Positions 1-9,083 of a DNA stretch of 64,000 nucleotides are shown here, piece by piece. Source of the DNA: Calditrichota bacterium (lineage in GTDB: Bacteria; Calditrichota; Calditrichia; Calditrichales; J004). A program made the position numbers and the translations under genes. The stretch is taken from positions 1 to 64,000 of the forward strand of contig JAJRVW010000017.1 in assembly GCA_024277115.1 (NCBI GenBank). Direction: 5' to 3'. Positions within the stretch are counted from its first letter, which is position 1. Every line of letters starts with the position of its first letter. A model generated the notes under the pieces. That model was not told where the DNA came from. It ran no database searches and saw only the letters and a list, made by a program, of their open reading frames with translations.

Positions 1-840
1 AGAACTGTTATTTACCTGATAAACAACCTCTGCCTTCTCCCCGTCCCAATGCACTATTTTCCCTTCACGCCCGGCAAAGTACAGGTTTGCACTACTTGTG
101 CCCCAAATGGCACGGTAGGGTGTGTTGTCGTACAGGACTTGGTCTAATGGGAATGATTGACTGTTTTGGCTATAATGATCTATCCATTGCCAGTTAGAAC
201 CATCATAATGAGCCACACCTCCTCCAGCAACCCAAATATCGCTTTCAGAGAATCCAAAAATAGAACTCCCGCCGACTTCCTGGGCAATACCTCTCCATTC
301 GGTTCCATCCCAATGTATTATACTGTAATAGCCTGAATCCGTCTCTACCCCGCCCACGGCATAAACATTATTCTCATCCGTGCCCCACACATCGTACAGT
401 TCCCCGGAACCCAAGGTATATTCCGTCCAGGTAAAATCGTGGCTGGTGGCCGCCAGGGTTTTGGCGGTTATGGTTTCGCTTGTGTCCCTGGCTATGCCAA
501 GGCTGTCAATACGGTAGGCAAAGTAGCTGTATTCGCTGTCCAGGGCCAGGCCTTGGCCTTCGTTGTCGTCAATAATAAGCGTGTCCGCTGATGACAAAGT
601 AAAAATGACAAAAGACAAAGTATCCGCCCCGCTTATGCTGTTTAACACATATTTGTTTTTTGTATTTTGTAATTTGCTGTTTAAGCGCAAGCTTATGCTT
701 CTGTGTGTTACTTGTTCAATGCTTACGGTTATCGTGTCCCGGGTTTGCAGGACAGGCTCCGGTGGTTTGGAGGGGTTTTGAGAGCAATTGAAAATTAAAA
801 ATGAAAAATTAATAATTAAAAAATAAATACATTTCTTCAT
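1..840 (-). CDS. Secreted lipoprotein with FnIII-like domain and propeller-type repeats (C-terminus outside window)
   Basis: An open frame of 280 codons runs from an ATG at 840 down to base 1 with no stop, so the C-terminus is missing. The N-terminus is a lipoprotein signal: a short basic stretch, a hydrophobic core and a lipobox ending at Cys19 (IFNC). Residues about 33-120 look like a fibronectin type III strand pattern. From about residue 130 there are repeats containing WGTDENNVYAVG, WVAGG and HWDG-type motifs, which occur in beta-propeller-like lipoproteins of FCB bacteria that are often mis-annotated as glucosyl transferases. It is probably anchored in the outer membrane and may bind a ligand, but no catalytic residues are visible. 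The function is unknown. The frame and lipobox are clear; the fold assignment is inference. Confidence 0.8.
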   Translation of the reverse strand, partial: MKKCIYFLIINFSFLIFNCSQNPSKPPEPVLQTRDTITVSIEQVTHRSISLRLNSKLQNTKNKYVLNSISGADTLSFVIFTLSSADTLIIDDNEGQGLALDSEYSYFAYRIDSLGIARDTSETITAKTLAATSHDFTWTEYTLGSGELYDVWGTDENNVYAVGGVETDSGYYSIIHWDGTEWRGIAQEVGGSSIFGFSESDIWVAGGGVAHYDGSNWQWIDHYSQNSQSFPLDQVLYDNTPYRAIWGTSSANLYFAGREGKIVHWDGEKAEVVYQVNNSS

Positions 841-1105
841 GGTTTCTCCATGTTCTCATTTAGGTGGGTTTGGTTTTGCCTGGTTTTATGTCGACAGCAT
901 AAACCGGGCTTTTTAATTTACCATAGTTTAAGGCCTCCTTAATTTTAATGAAATACCCAATTAGTTGATAAAAAAACACATGTATTAAAATTTGTGGGAT
1001 GAATAAGAGAATAATAAGGCTTTAAGAAAGGTTGAGGGCAAGGCATGTGTTTGTTCCAAATAAAAATTAATTGACGCCATCCCTGGCATTAACTGTTTTC
1101 CATTT

Positions 1106-1127
1106 ACTTCGACAGGCTCAGCACAAA
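1106..1127. repeat. Dispersed intergenic repeat fragment (CTTCGACAGGCTCAGCACA type)
   Basis: This short stretch matches from memory a widespread intergenic repeat seen in many bacterial genomes, of the form CTTCGACAGGCTCAGC. It lies in a non-coding interval and has no partner arm here, so it appears to be a remnant. Related CATTCTGAG-type elements occur near 55.2 kb and 57.1 kb in this window. Confidence 0.35.
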
Positions 1128-1264
1128 TTTACACCGGGTATCCCCCTCAAAATATCCGGTAAGTAAAGTATAGCAAACGTAAAGGGCTTAACATTTGCTA
1201 ACGGAATGAATATACAAAAAAAATCCGGGATTGCAATAGTTTTTTACTTTTTTTAATTAACTAA

Positions 1265-1297
1265 ATAAAAAAGGCCTGCAAGATTATTTGCAGGCCT
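1265..1297 (-). terminator. Rho-independent terminator of the M4 protease gene
   Basis: A perfect 10-bp stem (AGGCCTGCAA at 1272-1281, partner 1288-1297) with a 6-nt loop is followed on the minus strand by a T-rich run (TTTTTTATTT). It lies about 75 bp beyond the stop codon of the upstream protease gene. Confidence 0.85.
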
Positions 1298-1370
1298 GTA
1301 GGAGTTTTTAAAACTATCTTATAAAGCTTTATTCCCATTCTCAACGCTGGAATAGGTTTTTCGGGAATAA

Positions 1371-4300
1371 TTACTTTATCAAAATCATCTTTTTTGTAAA
1401 AGTTTTTACAATTCCATTTTTGGTTTGGGCCGTAAGTTTATAAACATAAACACCCGTTGCCAATGCCGCGCCGTACTGGTTTGTTGCCAGCCAGGTAAGT
1501 TTATGTTGCCCGGCCTGGTACACTTTTTTACTGACAAGTTCCGCCACCTTCTGCCCCGCTAAATTATAAACCGCCAAGCTTACCGTAGCTTGCTTTGCCA
1601 GGCCAAATGCCAAAGTGGTTTGCGGGTTAAAAGGATTTGGATAGTTTTGCATTAAGCTAAATTTTAACGGAATGGTTTCGGTCTCTGTTTCAACAGCCGT
1701 TACAACCGAGCCTGTAATCACCAGGCCATTTACTTTGGAATAACCGGTGGAACCCACAATAACACCGGAGCCATCTGTTGTGCTGATCTGTACCAAATCA
1801 CTTAAAACACTGGCCGATACGCCTGCAACGCCCATTAATTTTCCATCCACGTCAAAGGCGATTGCGCGCATATTATTAATGCCGGTATTGCCAATTTTTG
1901 TCGCGGCAGCTGTTTGGATATCGATGCTGTACAGATCGTTAAAACGGGTCATGCCGTATAATTGACCATCGATCGGATTAAAAGCCAGCGCGTAAAAGCG
2001 TGTTGCGCCAGTTGTTCCAATCCGTGTCGTATCGCCCGTACTAAAATCAACCTGATATAAAATGCCCGTGCTATACGCCGTGCCGTATAATAAATCTGTG
2101 CCCGGCTTAAAAGCAATAGAAATCATTTGTTTGACCGGTACGCTGGTAACCACATGCGCATCGCCTTGCGCGGTATTTACACGCATCAAATCTGTATTTG
2201 GGCCATTCAAATCTGTGGCAATCAATTCTTGCGAAACCGGGTTCAGTGCCAGCGAGTATAATTTATTGATCCCGGCATTTCCAATTAATTGCGTGGAACT
2301 GTCCGGTACGATGTTCAGCAAAACAGCGCCGCCGCTTTGGTCGGACACAGCATATAACTTGTCCGTCACAACTCCATGGATTACGTAGCCCCGCCCTTTT
2401 ATCGGGAAAGGTTTTGCTGTTGGGTCGTTAGATTCATAGCGCAGGGAATCAGAATAATTTTTTTCCTCACCGGCATGAAAAGACATTTTAACGGTTAAAG
2501 TATCATCATAGCCAATTTTTAACGGCAGTATGATGTCACCAACAATTTCAAAATTTTCACTGTCCGTCGAGAGGTTGGTGATTGTCAAAGAATCGATCCC
2601 CAAATTTATAATATCGACCGATTGGAAAGTTGTATCGCTTAAAACTTCGGCCTCAAACTGAACAGAATCCTGACCTACATAAGCCGTGGCAGCAAGAAAA
2701 GGTTCGGTAACACCTACAGCGTCCCATGCATCAATCACAGAATTATATTGCTGCGAACCCGCCCCAAATAAATCCGCGGCAGCATTTATTGCGCCCAGGC
2801 GCGCATCAGAGAATTCTGAAGTTGGCGTAAGGTAAACGCTAAGGTTGCGATAAGCAATTTGCTGGGCATCTTCAAAACCGATACCGGTAACATTATATGC
2901 AAAACCCTTGTCGTTTGTACCACTCCCGCCTTCTATCAGCAGATAAAACCAATAGTTTTGAACACCACTGTTAAAATGAACGCCACCATTGTCAAAACCC
3001 AAATTCGAGGGACTCACCCAATTATCACCCTCGTACGTATCCGGCGAACCAAGTGATTTCGGATCAGACATGGAACGAAAAGGACTTGCCGATTTAGCAA
3101 ATTCCCTGCCAACCAACCAGTCGACTTCGCCTTTCATGTAATTTTCAAGACTCTCCCCAAAAATATCACTGAAGGACTCGTTCAAACCACCATATTCCGC
3201 CTGATAAATGAGATTTGCAGTTTCCTGGGTTACACCATGTGCAAACTCATGGCTGATTACATCAATCGAAACCAACGAACCATAACTAACGCCATCTGCA
3301 TCACCGAAGCGCATAAACGAACCCAGCCATTGTGCATTGGTCCAATTCGTGCTCCAATGTACATACGCCCGGATACGGCTCCCTTTGCCATCATAGCTAT
3401 CTCTGTTAAAAGCAGAAAGATAATAATCGTAATTATTTTCCAAGACCCAATGGGCGCTAACCCCTGCCTGATCATAGGAAGCAGTAAAATTGCTGTCACT
3501 GTCCACAAAATCTTCCGAGGCTGAAAAGGAATCCCCGTTTTTTGCATTGTATGTAAATATCCCCGCTGCCCTGCCTGCTTCCCTGAGGCGATAATTTCCC
3601 TCTACCACGGTTACTTCTGCTTCCGAAGATGCAAGAGTTGTAAAAGTCACCAAACTGGTGTCACCCTCGTTAAAATAGATATTTGATTCACTATTGGAGA
3701 TTGCGATTTTATCTACCTGCCAGCCAAACAGGTCCGGCGCGCCATCGCTTGTCGATAAACCCAAATCCGAGGCAAAGGCAAAACGGATTTGAATGTTTTT
3801 ACCGGCATAAGCCGAGAGATCAAAAGAGACCGGTGTCCAGTCCAACTGTTTGCCGCCCCAACCTGCAACGCCAGAGCCTTCGCCATAAATCTCGCCAAAG
3901 CTATACAAGCTCGAACTATTATAGGCTACACTGGGATTGTTCAAAACCTGCCATGTAGCGCCACTATCCATCGAGATGCGCACATTCATCCCATCCCAGC
4001 CATTATAAGGTGCAGATGCGCCGGCAGGATCTTCCACATTATAACGATGAACAAAGTCAAGTTGCAATGTATCACCTTCAAGGGTGATTATATCTGTATC
4101 CATCACCTCGTACCAGCCATTTTCATAACCGCCTTCATCACCAATTGAAGGATCGGCAACCCAAAAGCTTTCACCAATACCATCAAAAGCATTCCAGCTA
4201 TCGGCATGCCATTTTACCGTCGCGACAGGTGGGACCGGGTAGTCACTATCCGAAACAGTTAACTGCACTGTTCCATCATAAAGGCTCTGTCCTTCACCGC

Positions 4301-5030
4301 TAATATCACCACTTTGGATAAGGGAAATTTTATTGATGATTTGGCCGGTATGGGCATCCACGTCTACATTATAGCGCCAGGAAGGTTTTTCGGCCCAGAT
4401 GTCGAACCGGTAAACAAGGCGATAAGCATTAACATTTTTTTTCTCGACAGTCGAGCTGATCATCAACTTACCTTTAGGATAGAATGCCGTTTTTACATCC
4501 TGGCCCGCCTTGTCTATCAAAACTTCATTTTGAGTATTTTGCCAGATATAAGTTTCTGCATTCAGCTGGCCCAGTGCAGATTTTAATGCCTCTGCTTCTG
4601 ACAAAGTTGGCGTAATATCTAAGTTTAGACCTTTAATGATTTGACCGTTTGCAATGGTTACCATGCCTTTTTCTTCATGAACAACGTACTGGATATCGGC
4701 TACTTCCAGTCCTTTATAATATTGTTTATAACGATGGTGCGTTTGGCCTAAATTATCGGAAAAAGCTTTATACGGCCTAAACGTATTTAATTCAGATAAT
4801 TGCAATTCGGCACTATATGCAGACCAAAAGGAGGTTAAAGGCATCCGATTGTCTTTTGCGAATTTTATTTCTATCGGCACCGTGTTATTTTTACCTTTGG
4901 TAATTTTTGCAGATTTTAAAATGGATTGAATTTTTACAGTATCATTACTTTCTGCTGAATAAGAGTTGAGTGTTAAAACTAATAGGAATGAAACTAAAAT
5001 TTTAAAAAAATATTGTGATCTGCCCTGCAT
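1371..5030 (-). CDS. T9SS-sorted M4 (thermolysin-like) metalloprotease with inserted beta-sandwich domain
   Basis: A 1219-aa secreted protease. Residues 1-26 are a signal peptide; about 50-235 form an FTP/PepSY-type propeptide. The M4 catalytic domain holds HEFAH at 594-598 with the third zinc ligand Glu618 exactly 20 residues later, as in thermolysin, and the catalytic His685 in GGVHFNSG. Unusually, about 190 residues (roughly 265-455, rich in GWYEV, WDGMNV and GWQVD strands) are inserted between the first strands of the catalytic domain; they resemble the beta-sandwich domain found in immune-inhibitor-A and MAM-type proteins. Then follow a choice-of-anchor-like Ig domain (about 790-890), a propeller-like region (about 890-1110) and a T9SS type A sorting domain (about 1125-1219). 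The start has a GGAGG site upstream. Function is extracellular proteolysis; the substrate is unknown. Confidence 0.93.
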   Translation of the reverse strand: MQGRSQYFFKILVSFLLVLTLNSYSAESNDTVKIQSILKSAKITKGKNNTVPIEIKFAKDNRMPLTSFWSAYSAELQLSELNTFRPYKAFSDNLGQTHHRYKQYYKGLEVADIQYVVHEEKGMVTIANGQIIKGLNLDITPTLSEAEALKSALGQLNAETYIWQNTQNEVLIDKAGQDVKTAFYPKGKLMISSTVEKKNVNAYRLVYRFDIWAEKPSWRYNVDVDAHTGQIINKISLIQSGDISGEGQSLYDGTVQLTVSDSDYPVPPVATVKWHADSWNAFDGIGESFWVADPSIGDEGGYENGWYEVMDTDIITLEGDTLQLDFVHRYNVEDPAGASAPYNGWDGMNVRISMDSGATWQVLNNPSVAYNSSSLYSFGEIYGEGSGVAGWGGKQLDWTPVSFDLSAYAGKNIQIRFAFASDLGLSTSDGAPDLFGWQVDKIAISNSESNIYFNEGDTSLVTFTTLASSEAEVTVVEGNYRLREAGRAAGIFTYNAKNGDSFSASEDFVDSDSNFTASYDQAGVSAHWVLENNYDYYLSAFNRDSYDGKGSRIRAYVHWSTNWTNAQWLGSFMRFGDADGVSYGSLVSIDVISHEFAHGVTQETANLIYQAEYGGLNESFSDIFGESLENYMKGEVDWLVGREFAKSASPFRSMSDPKSLGSPDTYEGDNWVSPSNLGFDNGGVHFNSGVQNYWFYLLIEGGSGTNDKGFAYNVTGIGFEDAQQIAYRNLSVYLTPTSEFSDARLGAINAAADLFGAGSQQYNSVIDAWDAVGVTEPFLAATAYVGQDSVQFEAEVLSDTTFQSVDIINLGIDSLTITNLSTDSENFEIVGDIILPLKIGYDDTLTVKMSFHAGEEKNYSDSLRYESNDPTAKPFPIKGRGYVIHGVVTDKLYAVSDQSGGAVLLNIVPDSSTQLIGNAGINKLYSLALNPVSQELIATDLNGPNTDLMRVNTAQGDAHVVTSVPVKQMISIAFKPGTDLLYGTAYSTGILYQVDFSTGDTTRIGTTGATRFYALAFNPIDGQLYGMTRFNDLYSIDIQTAAATKIGNTGINNMRAIAFDVDGKLMGVAGVSASVLSDLVQISTTDGSGVIVGSTGYSKVNGLVITGSVVTAVETETETIPLKFSLMQNYPNPFNPQTTLAFGLAKQATVSLAVYNLAGQKVAELVSKKVYQAGQHKLTWLATNQYGAALATGVYVYKLTAQTKNGIVKTFTKKMILIK

Positions 5031-5117
5031 GCACTACCTCCGACTTAAATTATCGATAATTATTTTTATTCTTTTCCGCTTTTATTCTCGCGCTTTAAAA
5101 CCTTTTCTAAAGTAAAT

Positions 5118-5164
5118 AAAAAATAACCTCTCAAGACGATGAATTGTCCGAGAGGTTATTTTTT
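5118..5164 (-). terminator. Terminator of the S8 protease gene
   Basis: A long stem with arms AAAAAATAACCTCTC (5118-5132) and its complement (5150-5164) surrounds a 17-nt loop. On the minus strand it is followed by a T-rich run, and it lies 33 bp after the stop codon of the subtilisin gene. The symmetric A/T tracts would allow termination in either direction. Confidence 0.85.
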
Positions 5165-5196
5165 TTATAGATTTTTATTATCCAGCACTAAAGTTT

Positions 5197-8100
5197 TTAC
5201 TTCAGGAAAAGCATTTTTTTAGTGAATGTTTTTGCTTTGCCATCTTTAGAGATTGCTTTTAACCTGTAAACGTAAACACCCGTGGCCAAATCCGTACCAT
5301 AATCGTTTTTAGCCAACCAGATCACTTTGTACTTTCCGGGCTGATGATCGGCATTGGAAAGAAGCTGTGCCACTTTCTGGCCAAGCAGGTTATAGACAGT
5401 CAGTGTCACCTTCGCTTGTTGTGGCAGTGAAAATTCCAAAGTTGTTTCCGGGTTAAACGGATTTGGATAATTTTGCTTTAGAGAAAATTTCTTTGGTATT
5501 TGCAACTCGCCATCAATGATTGCCGTTACGGGCGATGTGGATACTTTGATGACAGGATCATCTAAATAAACACCATCTTTTACAACCGCACTATCCGATT
5601 GCAGGCGGAAACGAATCCATACATTTTCATTGCCCGGTCCGGTAAAATCCGTCATATCCGCAGATAAATTTCTCCATGAGAAACCAGTACGTGCAAAATT
5701 TGAGATCATTTTCCAATCCGCACCATCATTATTGCTGGCTTCAACCAAAAGTGAATCTTTGTTTGTTTCGAGCGTAGAGCGAATCCAATAACTAAATTCG
5801 GCATACTTATAATTGGATAAATTGAATGGAATTTTAAAAGATAAGGGGTTGCTTTGATTATTTTCATATTCCCCGTCCGGACTGTCTGTAATAGAAAAAA
5901 TTCCATTTTTGGGCTTTACGTCGGTTACATTCCAGCCTAAACCGGTATCCCATTTAGAGAGGTCTTTCTCAAATCCATCCAGTGTTTGCATGGAATCGAC
6001 TTTAAAGGAAAAAGTGTCGGAGACGGCTTCGTTCTTTGCTGTGGATGCATCAGAAACACTAAAATAATAATTTACCGCGTTTCCGAGAGGAACAGCTTCT
6101 TCAAAATTAAAGGAACCTGTAAAGAGGTCTTCTTTCCAGAAACTCAATGTTGTAGATTGCACATTACCACCATCCGCCCAATAATTTATACGGGTCGTGG
6201 CAGAATCGATACCAAGGTTATCATCCATGGAAACAGTAAAGTTATAGGGCGCCGGGCCAAAGGCATTTACAGTATCCCAATATGGATCATTTTTTAAATC
6301 AATAACCGGTTTTGTATTATCGGCACCAATCTTAAATGTATATTTTTGTGAAACCGTGGACTTGCCTGCACTTGTTGTTATATAAATAAAATACTCAATA
6401 GTTGTACCTGTTTCCTGTGCAGGAATCGAAGCGGTGTAATTACCATCCCCTGTAGAAGCCATGCTGTTAATATTAAATGGAAATTCACCATCCGTATCCC
6501 AATAAAGAAGCACAGAATCTACAACACCTGTGTCGAGTGTGATGCCTAAATTTACATCATAATTCCCGGCAGTTTCTTCTCTGTCACGAATACGCTGATG
6601 GTTAATATCAACCCCATCTAGAAAATCTGTAATCTTGCCCATTAATTTTATGCGGGTTTCATTGTCGGTAATAGCCTCAAAACCACCAAAAGAAAAATAA
6701 ACAAGACGGTAATCTCCGTCATAGCTGATGCCGCCACTTTGACTATTTTCATAGTTTAAGATTGACTTTGCGCCATCAAGGGGGCTTATTCCGTCTGGAA
6801 ATTGTTGTGTAAGCGACCGGCGTTCCTGATAAAAATCAAAAGATGTTTTATTTGTGATGGGATCATCAACAACCCCCTCGATATAATTAAAACCAACGTT
6901 ATCCGCCAGATAAGTCGATTTTAAATAATTATTAAAAAACGGGATGCCCGTTCCTGTGAAATCCGCATCTTCATTAAGTTGCCATCCAATATCCTGTCCG
7001 GATATGAATAACGATCCACCATTATCCATAAAATTGGACAATGCATCCTGATCGCTTTTTTCCAATGTTGGGAATGCCCATTCGCAGGCCCAAATCACTG
7101 TATTATACCTGTTTAATAAGTCTGCGTCTACGGTTGTCTCTGAATGGTGGACCTGGTCGAAAGAAACTCCATTATTCCCCAGTGCATCCAAATAAAAAGA
7201 TGAGAAATCAAACAGTTCATTATTTGTGGAAGCGAAATCTGCAACAAATAAAACGCGAGGTGTAATTGAAAGATAATAATCTATAGACTGGCTAAAGTTT
7301 GTAGCAGTTATGGTCAATGTTAGTTTTACAGAGGTAGGATAGGCATCGTCAGCACAACTTACAGAAAAAGACGACGTCGCATTCCAGGTATTTGTATCTA
7401 AAATACCGCCCACATTTCCAAGTGCGCTTGTACCATTTAAAATAGTAATTGGCCACGATTGGTCACTTGTAAGTTCAACTAAAACATTCTCTGCATTTTG
7501 CCAGATATTTCTGATATCTATTTGAATATTTGCAACTTCACCCGGGTCTAACCGTCCATCGCCATTTCCATCTTTTGGAGCGGGCGTTAAATCTTCAACA
7601 GTTGTAGATAAAACAACAAATTTGGGTTCAGCAACAGGTTGCTCAGTTAACGCACGATATACATTTATCCGTCCAGAGCCAAGTTTACCGACAAAGCCTG
7701 GGTTCAACGCATCGATATTATCCGCCGTTTTAACGACGCGTTCAAATAAATCAATCACACTAATATCCGGTTCATATCCTTTAATCAATCCAGCTGCCGA
7801 TGCAACCAATGGGGCAGCCATGGATGTACCCTGAATACTTACATAATCTGTGTTACTATCGCTAACATAAGTGCTTAAGATTTGTTTTCCTTCCTGAGAA
7901 TCCCCGCCAGGCGCAGATACATTTACATACTCGCCAAAGCTCGAATACCAGGATTTTACATCGTCTGAACGAACAGAGGCAACCGATATAACCCAAGATT
8001 GAGAACCTAGGGCGGAAGGTGTTACATCATTGCCATTTCCAGCAGATATAACGATTAAAACACCATTTAAAAAAGCGTAATAAGCGGCATCTAATATTAA

Positions 8101-9021
8101 TTGACCCGAATTTCCTGAACTCTGATTTGTAATATTGGCGCCATTATCAGCAGCATAAATATATGCATTGGCCGCAAAAGCAGATGGAACATATCCATTG
8201 CCATCCGTTGCACTATAACCACAACGCAAGGGCATAATTATGGCACCGGCTGCAGCAGATGCAATTCCTTTCGTATTATTAGTATGGCCCCCAGCAATAC
8301 CGGAAACATGCGTGCCATGCCCATTAAAATCCATAGGATTATTATCTTCTTCATCGCCATCTTCACCATTGGCCGCATTGGTAATTCCTGTTACAAAATC
8401 CCAACCACGAACATCGTCAATATATCCGTTGCCATCATCATCAATACCATTACTATCGATTTCTGCCGTATTTGTCCAGATTATGTCAATCAAATCTTCG
8501 TGGTCCCAGTCGACACCTGTATCAATTATTCCAATAACTACATTAGAAGGCCCAAATTGTAAATCCCACGCCTGAGGTGCAGAAATTTGTGGTAAGTGAA
8601 AAAGCTGAGAGTACAAAGCGTCATCAGGAGTGGTTTCATCAAGCTTATTTAGATAAACAGGTTCTGCATATTCAACTGTCGGATCATCAGAAAGCTCTTT
8701 AACAATTTGAAGGATATCAGCGCCGACATCTGTTTTCATTATAAAAACATTGTTAAGATTCAATTTATTTGTTATAGCTTTGTTTTTTGCATCCGCAAAA
8801 ATATTCTGACTTTTTTGAATACTATATCTGGATAAAACAGAGCTGTAGGCCTTGTTATTTATAGAGCCGTCAGTTGGCTTAAATTTTACAACAAACTGGC
8901 CTGCTACAAAATCAGTAGTAGTTATTTCCTTTTTTAAAGAAAGGGAATTTGATTTTGCAGCAAATGCAATTTGCATAAATGAAAATAAAATTATTAATAT
9001 ATTGATGAGTCGTTTAACCAT
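5197..9021 (-). CDS. T9SS-sorted subtilisin-family (S8) serine protease with accessory domains
   Basis: A 1274-aa secreted protease. A signal peptide (1-22) precedes an inhibitor-like prodomain (about 35-125, GQFVVKFKP). The S8 catalytic triad is complete: Asp167 (GIIDTGVDW), His235 (NGHGTHVSG) and Ser400 (GTSMAAP), with oxyanion Asn299. Residues about 190-202 carry a DDDGNGYIDD calcium-binding-like loop. Downstream lie an NPCBM-like or dockerin-like loop (DGNGDGRLDPGE, about 484), a Rossmann-like domain with a GQD motif at 675-677 (about 590-815), an Ig-like domain (about 835-900), a jelly-roll region (about 1030-1170) and a T9SS type A sorting domain (about 1180-1274, QNYPNPFNP). It is separated from the M4 gene by a terminator, so the two are independently transcribed. 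The GQD domain also occurs in the interrupted cargo gene at 18.6-20.9 kb. Confidence 0.95.
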   Translation of the reverse strand: MVKRLINILIILFSFMQIAFAAKSNSLSLKKEITTTDFVAGQFVVKFKPTDGSINNKAYSSVLSRYSIQKSQNIFADAKNKAITNKLNLNNVFIMKTDVGADILQIVKELSDDPTVEYAEPVYLNKLDETTPDDALYSQLFHLPQISAPQAWDLQFGPSNVVIGIIDTGVDWDHEDLIDIIWTNTAEIDSNGIDDDGNGYIDDVRGWDFVTGITNAANGEDGDEEDNNPMDFNGHGTHVSGIAGGHTNNTKGIASAAAGAIIMPLRCGYSATDGNGYVPSAFAANAYIYAADNGANITNQSSGNSGQLILDAAYYAFLNGVLIVISAGNGNDVTPSALGSQSWVISVASVRSDDVKSWYSSFGEYVNVSAPGGDSQEGKQILSTYVSDSNTDYVSIQGTSMAAPLVASAAGLIKGYEPDISVIDLFERVVKTADNIDALNPGFVGKLGSGRINVYRALTEQPVAEPKFVVLSTTVEDLTPAPKDGNGDGRLDPGEVANIQIDIRNIWQNAENVLVELTSDQSWPITILNGTSALGNVGGILDTNTWNATSSFSVSCADDAYPTSVKLTLTITATNFSQSIDYYLSITPRVLFVADFASTNNELFDFSSFYLDALGNNGVSFDQVHHSETTVDADLLNRYNTVIWACEWAFPTLEKSDQDALSNFMDNGGSLFISGQDIGWQLNEDADFTGTGIPFFNNYLKSTYLADNVGFNYIEGVVDDPITNKTSFDFYQERRSLTQQFPDGISPLDGAKSILNYENSQSGGISYDGDYRLVYFSFGGFEAITDNETRIKLMGKITDFLDGVDINHQRIRDREETAGNYDVNLGITLDTGVVDSVLLYWDTDGEFPFNINSMASTGDGNYTASIPAQETGTTIEYFIYITTSAGKSTVSQKYTFKIGADNTKPVIDLKNDPYWDTVNAFGPAPYNFTVSMDDNLGIDSATTRINYWADGGNVQSTTLSFWKEDLFTGSFNFEEAVPLGNAVNYYFSVSDASTAKNEAVSDTFSFKVDSMQTLDGFEKDLSKWDTGLGWNVTDVKPKNGIFSITDSPDGEYENNQSNPLSFKIPFNLSNYKYAEFSYWIRSTLETNKDSLLVEASNNDGADWKMISNFARTGFSWRNLSADMTDFTGPGNENVWIRFRLQSDSAVVKDGVYLDDPVIKVSTSPVTAIIDGELQIPKKFSLKQNYPNPFNPETTLEFSLPQQAKVTLTVYNLLGQKVAQLLSNADHQPGKYKVIWLAKNDYGTDLATGVYVYRLKAISKDGKAKTFTKKMLFLK

Positions 9022-9083
9022 GAATCCTCCAATTTAATATTGAGTATATTTACATTTTTTTAAACACTACTATAATTTTTGTG

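Larger units (their letters stand above)
841..1370. other. Intergenic region between lipoprotein and M4 protease genes
   Basis: No convincing gene is present. A strong imperfect hairpin at 878-909 (arms GCCTGGTTTTATG and CATAAACCGGGC) is followed on the plus strand by TTTTT, so it resembles a plus-strand terminator even though no plus-strand gene precedes it. On the minus strand it lies in the leader of the lipoprotein gene. A tiny minus-strand frame, Met-Val-Asn-stop at 913-924, has an AAGGAGG ribosome-binding site at 934-940. A fragment of a common dispersed repeat lies at 1106-1127, and the terminator of the protease gene at 1265-1297. Confidence 0.5.

Noticed and set aside
563..781. A plus-strand frame of 72 codons near the left edge.
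   Set aside because: It is the antisense shadow of the partial lipoprotein gene, which has a clear lipobox and an uninterrupted frame on the minus strand.
5048..5061. A perfect 14-bp AT-rich palindrome (AATTATCGATAATT) near the M4 protease start.
   Set aside because: Such palindromes are expected by chance a few times in an AT-rich 64-kb window, and nothing else marks it as an operator.
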